The notes beneath the pieces were generated by a model. That model was not told the origin of the DNA. It saw nothing but the letters and a program-made list of their open reading frames with translations, and did not search any database. From positions 1 through 64,000 of IMG/VR virus record IMGVR_UViG_3300012936_000003: DNA of 64,000 nucleotides. One strand, given 5' to 3'. A program made the position numbers and the translations under genes. Of the stretch, positions 1-8,521 are shown one piece after another. This DNA comes from a virus. Within the stretch, counting starts at the first letter, position 1; every line of letters begins with the position of its first letter.

Positions 1-192
1 AAACTCCACTTTCTCTAGCTCAGAAGAAATTCTTTCTAATCTTTGACTTATCTTGTGAAGCTGTTCTAAATATTCTTCTTCTTTTTCGTCGGTCCAGTGA
101 GAACGTGGATCCTCTATAGCTTCGCTTCCGTACTTTTCAGCGATGGCTTTCTCCAACGCCGCAATCGTATCAAAATCTTTTTTCTTAGACAT
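1..192 (-). CDS. Small charged coiled-coil protein, C-terminus outside the window
   Basis: This reading frame begins with ATG at 192 and runs off the left edge, so only the first 64 residues are visible. They begin MSKKKDFDTIAALEKAI and include a PRSHWTDEKEEEYLEQLHKI stretch; the tail is rich in Glu, Lys and Leu with heptad-like spacing, which suggests a coiled coil. The start codon overlaps the stop of the upstream membrane-protein gene (TAATG), so translation is probably coupled. I do not recognise the family. The protein is soluble-looking, without signal peptide or membrane segment. Its position next to lysis-like genes does not by itself give it a function. Confidence 0.75.
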   Translation of the reverse strand, partial: MSKKKDFDTIAALEKAIAEKYGSEAIEDPRSHWTDEKEEEYLEQLHKISQRLERISSELEKVEF

Positions 193-704
193 TATCTAAC
201 CCCCGGTTCCAATGCATAAACGAGACCAACGGTGAGAGCACAACCTGCTGCAAACGACAAAACCGCCCAAAGCGGTGTCAAATCTTTTTTTCTATTCTGT
301 TCAAGCTCAAGCATAAGGTTGTTGCTCCTTTCTAGTTCGGACTCTAAGAATTTTATTTGACCAGCCTGTACGTCAATTTTATATTGATATTGCAACTCGT
401 TTAATCTTAACCTCTCTCCTAAATAGAGTTCATATCTTTTCTGCATGAACTCATACTCCGTGGTGATCCTAGCGAAAGAATCTGGGGCTAGAATATAGAG
501 ATCCATTGAGGCTGTCAGTTTCTGTCCTTTCTTCAGTATAGAGTAAGAGAACTTTGGCATCTCAAGATTAAGATCTGAGCCAATGGGCGCACTCTCGTCT
601 ACTGGTCTATTTGCTGGTTCTTGGGCATGTGAAGCGACTGGTGCTAAGACTAAACCGCAACAGATCGCAGGAATTAAAATATTATTTTTTAAAAAAGAAA
701 ACAT
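192..704 (-). CDS. Exported protein with signal peptide, coiled coil and C-terminal membrane helix
   Basis: The 170-residue product has an N-terminal signal peptide (hydrophobic stretch about residues 8-24, then ASHAQ as a plausible signal-peptidase I site), a central Glu/Leu/Tyr-rich coiled-coil region (about 80-140) and one hydrophobic helix near the C-terminus (about 145-165). Two Cys lie in the signal, but the residues before them do not fit a lipobox. Its start overlaps the stop of the preceding gene as TAATG. An exported coiled coil anchored at its C-terminus would fit a spanin-like envelope-fusion role, because the two upstream genes look like a holin and an inner-membrane coiled-coil protein. 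That is inference: no specific spanin motif is visible. Confidence 0.8.
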   Translation of the reverse strand: MFSFLKNNILIPAICCGLVLAPVASHAQEPANRPVDESAPIGSDLNLEMPKFSYSILKKGQKLTASMDLYILAPDSFARITTEYEFMQKRYELYLGERLRLNELQYQYKIDVQAGQIKFLESELERSNNLMLELEQNRKKDLTPLWAVLSFAAGCALTVGLVYALEPGVR

Positions 705-1117
705 TACTCCACCTTTCCGAATCTGCTCGGGTCAACCATGTCAAGAAATGGAAACACCTCTTGAATATCTTTTGCAATCTCTTGCTTTTCTTCTTCAGAA
801 GCAGCCGTAGAAAAAGCCTCAAGCCTCTCTGTCAATTTCTTTTCCTGTTTCTTAGAAAGTTGTTCGCCCTTTTCAGCAGCAACTTTTTTCGCTTCTTCAA
901 CATCTGCGATAAACTTCTCTGTCAACTCACGTGCCTTTTCGTCACGCTCCCGTCTCGCTTCATTAGACTCTTTCTTATTCTCCAAAACAATCTGAGTTGA
1001 GTCGTCTTCACGATTGAGAACAAGGGTCAGAATGAGAGTGAAGATGCCGCCGATAGCGGCACCCACGATAAGAAGGTTCTCTTTAGCCCAATTGTAGGCA
1101 TCTTTTAAAAACAACAT
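704..1117 (-). CDS. Membrane-anchored coiled-coil protein (possible inner-membrane spanin)
   Basis: The start is placed at ATG 1117 (MLFLKDAYNWAK), preceded by a GGGGGAGA ribosome-binding site; a longer frame upstream would read through the previous gene. The product is 137 residues: a short cytoplasmic start, one transmembrane helix (LLIVGAAIGGIFTLILTLVL, about residues 14-33) and a long, highly charged Glu/Lys/Arg coiled coil. This is the shape of an i-spanin (Rz-like) protein or of other phage membrane tethers. It lies between a holin-like gene and an exported coiled-coil gene, and its stop overlaps the next start (TAATG). The lysis role is inferred from architecture and order only. Confidence 0.75.
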   Translation of the reverse strand: MLFLKDAYNWAKENLLIVGAAIGGIFTLILTLVLNREDDSTQIVLENKKESNEARRERDEKARELTEKFIADVEEAKKVAAEKGEQLSKKQEKKLTERLEAFSTAASEEEKQEIAKDIQEVFPFLDMVDPSRFGKVE

Positions 1118-1118
1118 C

Positions 1119-1379
1119 TTACTCTCCCCCTTCAACCATCTTCTTTGCCTCTCGTCGCATCTTGATAACTTGGCTCTCCAAGGTGTCGCCCTTCTTCCAC
1201 TGGGTTGCAATATCCACCAAAGCCTGTGTTCCAATATATGCGAGCGTGATTGCAGTCCAGTTGTCGCTTGTTACGCTACCGACCCAACACAAACCAGTTG
1301 CGGTAATCCACGCCAAGAATTTTCTTGAAATGAAACGCTCCATATGTTTGTCTAGAAATGCTTTTGCTCGTGCCATCAT
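1119..1379 (-). CDS. Small two-helix membrane protein, holin-like
   Basis: This 86-residue protein has a basic N-terminus (MMARAKAFLDKHMERFISRK), a hydrophobic segment (FLAWITATGLCWVGSV), a short polar turn, a second hydrophobic segment (WTAITLAYIGTQALVDIA) and a charged C-terminus. Two short helices with charged ends are typical of small phage holins, but holins share no diagnostic motif, so the call is tentative. A good ribosome-binding site (AGGAGGGT) precedes the paired ATG-ATG start. It is the first gene of the four-gene run 1379 to 1, directly after the Mre11-Rad50 fusion gene. Alternative: a generic small membrane protein of the virion or replication machinery. Confidence 0.75.
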   Translation of the reverse strand: MMARAKAFLDKHMERFISRKFLAWITATGLCWVGSVTSDNWTAITLAYIGTQALVDIATQWKKGDTLESQVIKMRREAKKMVEGGE

Positions 1380-1408
1380 AAAGACCCTCCTAACATATAA
1401 ATAGGGGG

Positions 1409-4400
1409 TTAGTGCCTAACCGATGCAAAGTTTTTTCTCTTTTCAATAGAAATTTGAGAATCTACCGCATCCTTCAAGCTCTCAAGGTGGGAGATAAGCA
1501 AGACCGTTTTAAAATTAGATTTAACCAAATCCAAGATCCTAATAAAGCCTTCCATGTTTTCTTCGTCTAATGCGGTGCCCGGTTCGTCCAGAATGAACAG
1601 ATCGCCCTTTGGCAAACTAGATACGTTTAGTAGGGCGAGGCGAATCGCCATAGCAGCAATAGTCTTCTCTGCACCTGAACCCATCTCCAATGGGCGAGCA
1701 TCATACTTGGGATGCTTGATGAAAATATCAAGTTTCTTTTCCTCGTTCTCAAGATACACTTCAAAATCTACAATATTAGCCAACACACTAGCGATTTCTT
1801 CGTTCAAGACCGGTAGCTTGTTTTTAATAATGTCCAAGCTAATGCCATTCGTGTGCATACAACTCATGAACAAGTCATACGCAGAGAAATCATCTCGTGC
1901 TTCCCGCAACTCAACCTGTTGTGACTCAAGATCTTCTTTCTTTTGCCCCAAAGAGCCGTTGTCTCGGTAGAGTTCCATGAGAGCAGAGTCACATTGGTCA
2001 ATTTCATCCTCAAATTTAGAAATATTTTTCAAAATCGTGCTGTTTTCAGAAACCAGACCCTCTAGATTCTCAATAACTTCTCTATTCTCCTCATACTCGG
2101 TTATTAGGCGCAAATTTTGCTCCAATTCGCTCTTGTGTTTGAGAATTTGATTCTTATTCTTAGCAATGTTCAGTTCCATCTTGCCGACCACGCTCTGAGC
2201 TTCTGTTTTCTTTTGTAACACCTGCGTGTGTTTACTAATGAAGCCAGAAACCCTCTCTGGTTCAAGGTTTTGAAGCGCCTGAGATGAATTTGTTCTATTA
2301 CGACGCATCTCGTTTAACTTGGTGCGTGTCAAACCCACCGTCTCAAGGGCGGCGAACGCATCTTTTATGAAACGACATTGAGGATATTGTTCGCCACAAG
2401 GCACCTGATCCAATAACTGGATTTTTCGTTCTTCAACCTTCAGGTAAGTCTCCACCTTGTTAATTTCCGAAATCAAATCTGACAGATCGTCGTTCATGTC
2501 TGTAATTAACTTTTGTTTTGACTCGTATTCTTCAATGTTTGACTCCGACAAAACAGCATCAATCTTGTTAATGAGTTCAACATTCGCCTTCTTGGTCTGC
2601 CCGTACCTCTTGTTTTCAGAATCAAGAGAAGAAATCTTAGATTCCAGACTCTCAATTTTGCTGCGGACCTTATCATCATCAATGATGGTCGCTGGACATG
2701 CTCCAATTTGTTCTTGCAATTCTAGAGAACGCTGCCTTGAGTCTGCAACCTGTTGTCTCAACACTGCACAACGATCTTTTTGTTCTACAATCTCCTGATT
2801 GTGCTCCTCAAGCAGTTGGGTCACTTGATCAATTTCTTCTGTAAAGTTAATATTTTCTAGTCGCTTGATTGCACCTCTTATATCTGAGGCATCGTCCTTC
2901 GCTAATTTAAACTTATCATCAAAAATCTCCAAGTCAAGAAATTTTGCTAAAATCTCTTTTCTCTTAGTAGACCCCTCGGAAATAAACGCAAGCGAACCTA
3001 GCTGGGTTGCCATTGAGGTTAAGAAGAAATCATCTATTGTCCCAAAATACTTACGAATGTTCTTGTCTGTTCCGTTCCTATCTAAACCATTTAAAGATTC
3101 CATCTCTCCCGTCACGCTGTTTACAGCCCAGAAGTTAAGGTCCGTCTTAGCTTCCAAAGACTCCACACCCTTCAACTTCTTAACGTATTTTTCGCAACGT
3201 CTCTCAACGTGAAGTATGTTGTCTCCGACTTCAATCTCCACCTTTCCACGACCCCAAGTACAATCTTGATTAATGGTGTTCAGGTTCTTGCGATTACCCT
3301 TTGACGTTGTATTGTAGAGGGTGAAAAGCAAACTATCAATGATTGAAGATTTACCAGAAAAGTTCTTGCCAAAGATTCCGATGATACCATTTAAATCTTC
3401 AAAATCAATTTTGTTTCCCTCTCCATAGTTGAACAGGTTATCCCACTCAAGTTTTCGGATACGCCAGTTGATGTTCCTCATTACCACTTCGGAGTCTTCA
3501 ACAATCTTATTGTACTTTTTGTTCAGTTCGTACACCCTGTTCAGTACATCGCTAGATGTATTGTAGTCTTCCAGATACTCCTTTATAAATTTCTCCTGTA
3601 CGGCAATGTCTCGGAGATCTTCTTGCACGAAGCTACCATTAATATCTACAGATCCCCGAACGTCGTTTGCTTTGTTTAGGAATGTAATTGATGAAGGATT
3701 AAATCTTTTCTTCGCTGCGTCAATCGCCCTCTTTAGTTTGGAAAGGGGAATACTGTAGTTTGACACGAGTCGCAGTCGTGCACCGTCTGGGATGGTTGCC
3801 TTGTTGGGGATCCTACCCGTCTTTGTCAATTGCAGAGTGACAAAAGGCTTTGGATTCTTCAAGACGTAATGCTCAACAGAGAAATCATCTTTGCCCTGAA
3901 TGTCCCAAAGCAAGAATCCCTTGTCGTCAGTTTCCCCATGGTTCTGTTGAATAGTGGAACCGGGATACCGAACACGACCTTCTCCATCAAGAATCTGATT
4001 GGTCTTGTGAATATCTCCCAACATTGCGTAATCAAAATCACTAAACACAGAAATGTCATGGTCGCCATGATCCATAACCCAGCCGGTGTCGGTCACAACA
4101 CCTGACACGGCTCCGTGGTAAAGAGCAATATTAATCTTGTCTGTATTTGTGGGCGCAACCCAGTTTTCTTCATCAAAAACACTGAGTACGTTTAGAACGA
4201 TGCCATCACCAATTTCAGTCTCGCCTGCATCCTTTAGCAAGTGAAGGTTGTCTTTCTGAAGCGCATCAATGATGGGGGTAATCGCATCTTGCCGACCAGA
4301 ATTCTTTAAGTTTCCGTCGTGGTTTCCGAGAATAATATATGTAGGTGCAATGTCGGCAAGATTCTTAAAGAAGCTCGCAGCCATCTCAACAAACTCTGGT

Positions 4401-4561
4401 GAGATTTGCGTCTTGGTGTGTGCAATATCTCCGCAGTGAACGATGTAATCTACATCTTTATCTCTCAAGATTTGATAAAGGCTTTCAAACGCTGCCCTGT
4501 ATTCTTCATGATACTTTAAATTTCGGATATGGGTATCCGCAATGTGTGCTACCTTAGCCAT
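1409..4561 (-). CDS. Mre11-Rad50 (SbcD-SbcC) fusion, nuclease plus SMC-type ATPase
   Basis: One 1050-residue chain carries both subunits of the DNA-end-processing complex. Residues 1-330 are an Mre11/SbcD calcineurin-like phosphoesterase: D9 and H11 (ADTH), D45 (CGDIAH), N80-H81 (GNHDG), H149 (YHG), D183/H185 (GDIHK). From about 363 follows Rad50/SbcC: Walker A 398-405 (GKNFSGKS), Q-loop Q520, coiled coil about 560-900, an ABC signature-like GSGAEK at 961-966, Walker B DLFILDE 987-993, D-loop (TALDE) and H1025. The hook carries C722-x6-C729 instead of the usual CxxC. T4 uses separate gp47 and gp46 for this role in recombination, replication and host DNA degradation. No frame interruption is visible, so the fusion looks genuine. 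A short inverted repeat (GGTTAG/CTAACC) overlaps the stop codon. Confidence 0.95.
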   Translation of the reverse strand: MAKVAHIADTHIRNLKYHEEYRAAFESLYQILRDKDVDYIVHCGDIAHTKTQISPEFVEMAASFFKNLADIAPTYIILGNHDGNLKNSGRQDAITPIIDALQKDNLHLLKDAGETEIGDGIVLNVLSVFDEENWVAPTNTDKINIALYHGAVSGVVTDTGWVMDHGDHDISVFSDFDYAMLGDIHKTNQILDGEGRVRYPGSTIQQNHGETDDKGFLLWDIQGKDDFSVEHYVLKNPKPFVTLQLTKTGRIPNKATIPDGARLRLVSNYSIPLSKLKRAIDAAKKRFNPSSITFLNKANDVRGSVDINGSFVQEDLRDIAVQEKFIKEYLEDYNTSSDVLNRVYELNKKYNKIVEDSEVVMRNINWRIRKLEWDNLFNYGEGNKIDFEDLNGIIGIFGKNFSGKSSIIDSLLFTLYNTTSKGNRKNLNTINQDCTWGRGKVEIEVGDNILHVERRCEKYVKKLKGVESLEAKTDLNFWAVNSVTGEMESLNGLDRNGTDKNIRKYFGTIDDFFLTSMATQLGSLAFISEGSTKRKEILAKFLDLEIFDDKFKLAKDDASDIRGAIKRLENINFTEEIDQVTQLLEEHNQEIVEQKDRCAVLRQQVADSRQRSLELQEQIGACPATIIDDDKVRSKIESLESKISSLDSENKRYGQTKKANVELINKIDAVLSESNIEEYESKQKLITDMNDDLSDLISEINKVETYLKVEERKIQLLDQVPCGEQYPQCRFIKDAFAALETVGLTRTKLNEMRRNRTNSSQALQNLEPERVSGFISKHTQVLQKKTEAQSVVGKMELNIAKNKNQILKHKSELEQNLRLITEYEENREVIENLEGLVSENSTILKNISKFEDEIDQCDSALMELYRDNGSLGQKKEDLESQQVELREARDDFSAYDLFMSCMHTNGISLDIIKNKLPVLNEEIASVLANIVDFEVYLENEEKKLDIFIKHPKYDARPLEMGSGAEKTIAAMAIRLALLNVSSLPKGDLFILDEPGTALDEENMEGFIRILDLVKSNFKTVLLISHLESLKDAVDSQISIEKRKNFASVRH

Positions 4562-4574
4562 GCAATCTCCTATT

Positions 4575-5522
4575 CTAAAAGAACATTTCTATTTTTTTTC
4601 TCTGCCAGTAACCTTGGTCAACTGGCACAGCCTTATCCTTTCTATCAGAAAATTCGCTTTTGCTCATTTCGCCAACATCAGAATAAGGGTTTATATTCAC
4701 TTTGTATAATTCTACATCATAATCTAAAAATTGTTTAATTATTTCTAACGCCTTCTTTTCAGCGTCCGCATCAAGCGCAAGAAAAACTGGTGTGTCGTTC
4801 TCAACCACTCGTCGCACAAGTGCCGATCCTTCTCTTAGGGAAGTCCCCAAGATTGGAACCGAGTTGCCAGCAACGATGGCATCAAATACGCCCTCAACTA
4901 TTATAAGGTCCGAGTCCCAATCTATATACAGATCGTTAAATACCAAATCCCTGCTGACAGGAGGAGCAAGATATTTGCGCCAATCACCGGTATAAGATCT
5001 TGCGATAAAATAGTCAACACCGCCATGCATATCAAACGAGGGAATTACAATCCTACCCTCATATTCTCCCGTTGGACAATAGCCAATCTTCCATCGTAAA
5101 ATATCCTCCTTGGAAACGCCACGCTTGTGTAGAAAATTTAACGCAGGGATCGCAGACCTCGGAAGTGTTGAGGATGTGAGCGTTTTGAAATCCTCTGGGA
5201 GTGTGACTTTTGCCTTCTCCTGTCCTGAAGCACCGAACAGCTTCTCCACCAACAAAGAGTCAAACGAAGAAAGTTCTACCTTTCCGCACAGCTTGTCCCA
5301 AGACTTTAGCTGTTGAAAGTTTCCATAACTTCTGACTACACGACGAACACTGCTGCCACGGTAATCGCAAATCCAGCACTTAAACTTGTCCTTCTCAACG
5401 TTGATTGATAGTTTGTTCTTGTGGTGATTGCACTTTGGACAGTGATACAGTCTCTCGGAACCAGACTTGAAAGAGTCTCCAAGTATGTCTTTTAAGATTT
5501 TTGTTTTTTCTCTAGATGACAC
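4575..5522 (-). CDS. DNA primase (CHC2 zinc finger plus TOPRIM)
   Basis: The 315-residue protein would make RNA primers for lagging-strand synthesis. The N-terminal zinc ribbon has C28/C31 (YHCPKC) and C49/C52 (FKCWIC). A TOPRIM domain follows, with the catalytic Glu at E210 (LIIVEGVFDA) and the acidic pair D251/D253 (LALDADAE). There is no helicase domain, as in T4 gp61-type or stand-alone primases. The start is a GTG at 5522, which overlaps the end of the upstream RuvC-like gene by 31 bases; the usual spacing from the start to the first Cys supports it. It sits directly upstream of the Mre11-Rad50 fusion in the transcript, forming a replication/recombination operon. Confidence 0.92.
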   Translation of the reverse strand: MSSREKTKILKDILGDSFKSGSERLYHCPKCNHHKNKLSINVEKDKFKCWICDYRGSSVRRVVRSYGNFQQLKSWDKLCGKVELSSFDSLLVEKLFGASGQEKAKVTLPEDFKTLTSSTLPRSAIPALNFLHKRGVSKEDILRWKIGYCPTGEYEGRIVIPSFDMHGGVDYFIARSYTGDWRKYLAPPVSRDLVFNDLYIDWDSDLIIVEGVFDAIVAGNSVPILGTSLREGSALVRRVVENDTPVFLALDADAEKKALEIIKQFLDYDVELYKVNINPYSDVGEMSKSEFSDRKDKAVPVDQGYWQRKKIEMFF

Positions 5523-6031
5523 CTAACACCCGCTTTTGCTATAATAATGCTGTCAGCACGATCATACGTTCCGGGAACGGGATTACCATGCTTAGTAACA
5601 TCATAACTGAAATCTGGTTCATTGTCAAGTAAAAAATTTAAAATATGTTGTTTAATATTTGTGGTCTTCGGTCTCTTTCCAACACCGCATAAAGATCTTG
5701 CCTCGTTTGCAGAGACAAATTCAGGGTTTACGCCTAGCGTGTCTTTAACTAACCATCCTACTATACCATTAAAACGAGCCAATGTCAAGATAGTTTTTGC
5801 AGAAGATTTTCCACGACTAATCCAGAGTGGTGACTCAATATAAACTTCTTCTATAGTATACTGTTCTCCCAACCCTGTCAAGAGTTTTTTTACTTCTTCT
5901 GCTTTCGCAAAAAGGTCAGGAAATTTTTTTTTGTTCTGAAGCCTCCAAGCCTCACAGTAAAGAACTTCTTCTTTTAGGTTGAGGACCGAAGCGCCTGTTA
6001 TTGATGTTGAAACATCTAACCCTAGTATCAT
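5492..6031 (-). CDS. RuvC-like Holliday-junction resolvase / RNase H-fold nuclease
   Basis: The 179-residue length and acidic-residue pattern fit the RuvC family: D6 in an N-terminal beta strand (MILGLDVSTSITG), E66 (VYIESPLW) and D157/D160 (YDRADS) near the C-terminus, the expected four-carboxylate two-metal centre. Family members cleave four-way junctions; in phages such an enzyme may resolve replicating DNA before packaging. A KRPKTTN segment (119-125) resembles the basic region of the family. Its ATG overlaps the stop of the upstream structural gene (TAATG) and its end overlaps the primase start, so it appears translationally coupled to both. It could also act as a branched-DNA debranching nuclease. 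Confidence 0.85.
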   Translation of the reverse strand: MILGLDVSTSITGASVLNLKEEVLYCEAWRLQNKKKFPDLFAKAEEVKKLLTGLGEQYTIEEVYIESPLWISRGKSSAKTILTLARFNGIVGWLVKDTLGVNPEFVSANEARSLCGVGKRPKTTNIKQHILNFLLDNEPDFSYDVTKHGNPVPGTYDRADSIIIAKAGVRCHLEKKQKS

Positions 6032-7290
6032 TAAAAATCCAATTTAAGTTTAAATGTAAATTCTCTGTCCTCTGTTTTCAGAATTGGCTTTGCCAGTTTG
6101 GCAATTGCAATAAGATTTTTCTTGTCGTCATAAATACCAATTTTAGAAATCCATGTCTGTTTCTTGAACTCCGGAGGAGGATCGTTGTAGGGAGAATACA
6201 CCGTATTCTTAATTTCAATATTGTCTCTCTCGGTGTAATTAATCTCTCCACTATAACTCATTCTAACACCTTCTTGTCCTTTTGTTAAATAAGTTGGGTT
6301 GTTTGAATGATTTAATTCGCCCTTCTTTGCATGGGCAAGCATCGTGATCGTAGGAATATAGTTTGTGCCACGCATCTTCAAACCGTAGCTTGAGTTGATA
6401 ACGGAAGTATTAGTTTCTTCAGGAACCCATTCAGGATCCTCGCAAACACCTGTCTCTGGATCACAATATCCAAGGGTTCCCCAATAAATCCACTTTGGAT
6501 TGTCCACCTGTGGATGATCTTCATCGTCAAGAACCTCGGGGCAGTATATGTACCTCTCCTCAATGTCATCGTCAAGCGACCAGTCACCAGTGAGGATAAT
6601 GAATCCTTCGTTGTATAGCGCCACACCTGCAACACGACCTAATCCATTCTCGCCTACCGTCTGGACAAGTTCCCCATTGCGGTTAACATCTTCTAGCCTT
6701 GCAACGAGAGAGCCATGAACGTAATAGTCCATCTGAATCGTTCCTCTCTCCACACAGGAACCATAGAAAATAGAAGGGATGCTGATGAGAGTCAGATCGT
6801 CTTTCATAAAATCTTTTTCCCCACCCTCAAAGGCAAAACAGGGACTCATCGTTTTATAGTAGTTTAGCGTATTCTTCAGGGCAGTTAATCTAGGTCTGTT
6901 TTTACCGCACACATCATAGAAGTCTCCATCTTCTGAAACGTACCGCTCCACAGAGATGGTGGTTGCCAAAGGATAGCTGCCACTCATAACGTCGCCATAC
7001 GCAAAGCTCTGGAATGCTGTCGTTGAAACCGTGCTAAATGACATTGCTGTTCCGTCTTTGGTAATAAACGGATAAATTAAATCTTCTTCTTTTCGGTCAA
7101 CATTGATTTCGTAAAGACTTAAAAACCCAGATGGAACATGTTTGACGTTTCCACCGTCGCCATGAACTTGCGGCTCGGGGATCTCACCGTTGTAATAGAT
7201 CTTTCTATTGTGAATTAAAAACTCAACATCTGGGTGAGTTTCTATTACGTTGTGAAAAATATCATTGCTCGTGAATTTGTAAAACGGCAT
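6031..7290 (-). CDS. Virion structural (tail/fibre-type) protein, paralogue of the next gene
   Basis: This 419-residue acidic protein has no enzymatic motif, signal peptide or membrane segment. Its C-terminal 50 residues (SKIGIYDDKKNLIAIAKLAK ... FKLKLDF) align by eye with the end of the 400-residue protein encoded at 7305-8507 (STVGLYSADNELLAVAKL ... LRVRLDY), so the two are paralogues. This ending resembles endings I associate with structural proteins of large marine myoviruses, but I could not search. It lies at the downstream end of the long structural block, 15 bases after its paralogue. Assignment as a virion protein is by context; attachment to tail or fibre is inference. Confidence 0.7.
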   Translation of the reverse strand: MPFYKFTSNDIFHNVIETHPDVEFLIHNRKIYYNGEIPEPQVHGDGGNVKHVPSGFLSLYEINVDRKEEDLIYPFITKDGTAMSFSTVSTTAFQSFAYGDVMSGSYPLATTISVERYVSEDGDFYDVCGKNRPRLTALKNTLNYYKTMSPCFAFEGGEKDFMKDDLTLISIPSIFYGSCVERGTIQMDYYVHGSLVARLEDVNRNGELVQTVGENGLGRVAGVALYNEGFIILTGDWSLDDDIEERYIYCPEVLDDEDHPQVDNPKWIYWGTLGYCDPETGVCEDPEWVPEETNTSVINSSYGLKMRGTNYIPTITMLAHAKKGELNHSNNPTYLTKGQEGVRMSYSGEINYTERDNIEIKNTVYSPYNDPPPEFKKQTWISKIGIYDDKKNLIAIAKLAKPILKTEDREFTFKLKLDF

Positions 7291-7304
7291 AACTGAAACT
7301 CCTC

Positions 7305-8507
7305 TTAGTAGTCCAGTCTCACCCTCAATACCATCTCGTTCGTTGGGTCTTTTCTCAAGACCTCTGAAAGTTTCGCAACAGCCAACAGTTCATTGTCAGC
7401 AGAATACAAGCCGACAGTAGAGATATACGAAACCGGTGCATCTTCAGTGTTTTCCTTAACACGAACCTTGCTGTCCTGTAGGTATGTAGGGTTTGAACTG
7501 TAGTTAAAGTCATTGTGGTTAATTCTACAGAAATAGATCGTAGAATTCAACTCGGTAGTGTTGTTGAACGCCAACCTTTCAATTCTTCTTCTAAGAGAGT
7601 CACATGCAGTTGGAATATCTTCTTGCTGAAGCAACTCGGTCACCCCAAGCGGAGCGCCCGCCTCATTAATATGCATGACAGGAGCTTCTGCTGCTGCACC
7701 AACACCATCATCAACTACAAACAGTTTGCCCTCTGGGCTGTCATCCGCATCGTACTTTTTGAAAATGTCTGCCGACAAAACAATAACACCTGCTTGGTAG
7801 TAGATCAGTCCGCATCTTTGATTAATATCTGAAGATTCATAATTAAAGGCTGGTTCATCTTCAGTCGGAGTACCGTCCTCCTCAAAGGTGATATGCTGTC
7901 TACACTTTAAGATTCCGTAATCACCTGCCGGTGAATTTACCCGGTAATCATTGGCAGCGCCTTCGTCGGAAATCATTAAAATTCTTCGCAACCCTTCACG
8001 CTGTGCCTCTTGCTCATACGCCTGACTTACGTCAAGATGAATGTGGCAAGAACCCTTTTTAATTTCGTCCTTGTTTAATAGTCTTGCAGCACTGATGATA
8101 AACACGTCATTTAGTTTTGCTCCGCCCTCTAGGATGTTGCCATCCTCATCAAACCTAGAGATGTTTCCTGATGTGTCGTGCCCGACAAGCACCTGCGCCA
8201 TCTGTTGATAAATTCTAAACTTCTTGGGTAGAGAAACGTCATCCTCTCCAACCTTGTCAGATACAGTCGTCAAACCCATGGTAAGATCAAAAATGTGGTT
8301 TGCTGAAGAACTTAGGTATGGATAATCATACACGCTCTGGAACATCCTGTGTGGATAATTCTTGATGTTGGTGTCTTCTTCGCTACCAACGGCAGGTTCT
8401 GCGTAGGTGCCGAAAAGAATTCCACCATGAACGGGAATTGCCTCATGGAGCAACGTCCGAGTCGTCGCAATGTCATCGTTCAAAAAAGTTTTAAATACTG
8501 TCGCCAT
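7305..8507 (-). CDS. Virion structural protein, paralogue of the neighbouring 419-residue protein
   Basis: The 400-residue product has a mixed beta-rich composition and no catalytic motif. The C-terminal segment STVGLYSADNELLAVAKLSE followed by a terminal LRVRLDY matches the end of the 419-residue neighbour, and both also share a short NHSNNPTYL / NYSSNPTYL motif about 60-70 residues from the end (SNPTYL-type). This indicates tandem duplication followed by divergence. It is flanked on both sides by genes of the same type at 15-base spacings, so all are probably made together late in infection. The exact position in the particle cannot be read from the sequence. Confidence 0.72.
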   Translation of the reverse strand: MATVFKTFLNDDIATTRTLLHEAIPVHGGILFGTYAEPAVGSEEDTNIKNYPHRMFQSVYDYPYLSSSANHIFDLTMGLTTVSDKVGEDDVSLPKKFRIYQQMAQVLVGHDTSGNISRFDEDGNILEGGAKLNDVFIISAARLLNKDEIKKGSCHIHLDVSQAYEQEAQREGLRRILMISDEGAANDYRVNSPAGDYGILKCRQHITFEEDGTPTEDEPAFNYESSDINQRCGLIYYQAGVIVLSADIFKKYDADDSPEGKLFVVDDGVGAAAEAPVMHINEAGAPLGVTELLQQEDIPTACDSLRRRIERLAFNNTTELNSTIYFCRINHNDFNYSSNPTYLQDSKVRVKENTEDAPVSYISTVGLYSADNELLAVAKLSEVLRKDPTNEMVLRVRLDY

Positions 8508-8521
8508 TTCTTATTGTCTCC

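Noticed and set aside
1395-1402. TATAAATA on the plus strand
   Set aside because: No plus-strand gene follows; the octamer also occurs inside coding sequence (for example near 29541 and 44826), so it is treated as chance in this orientation.
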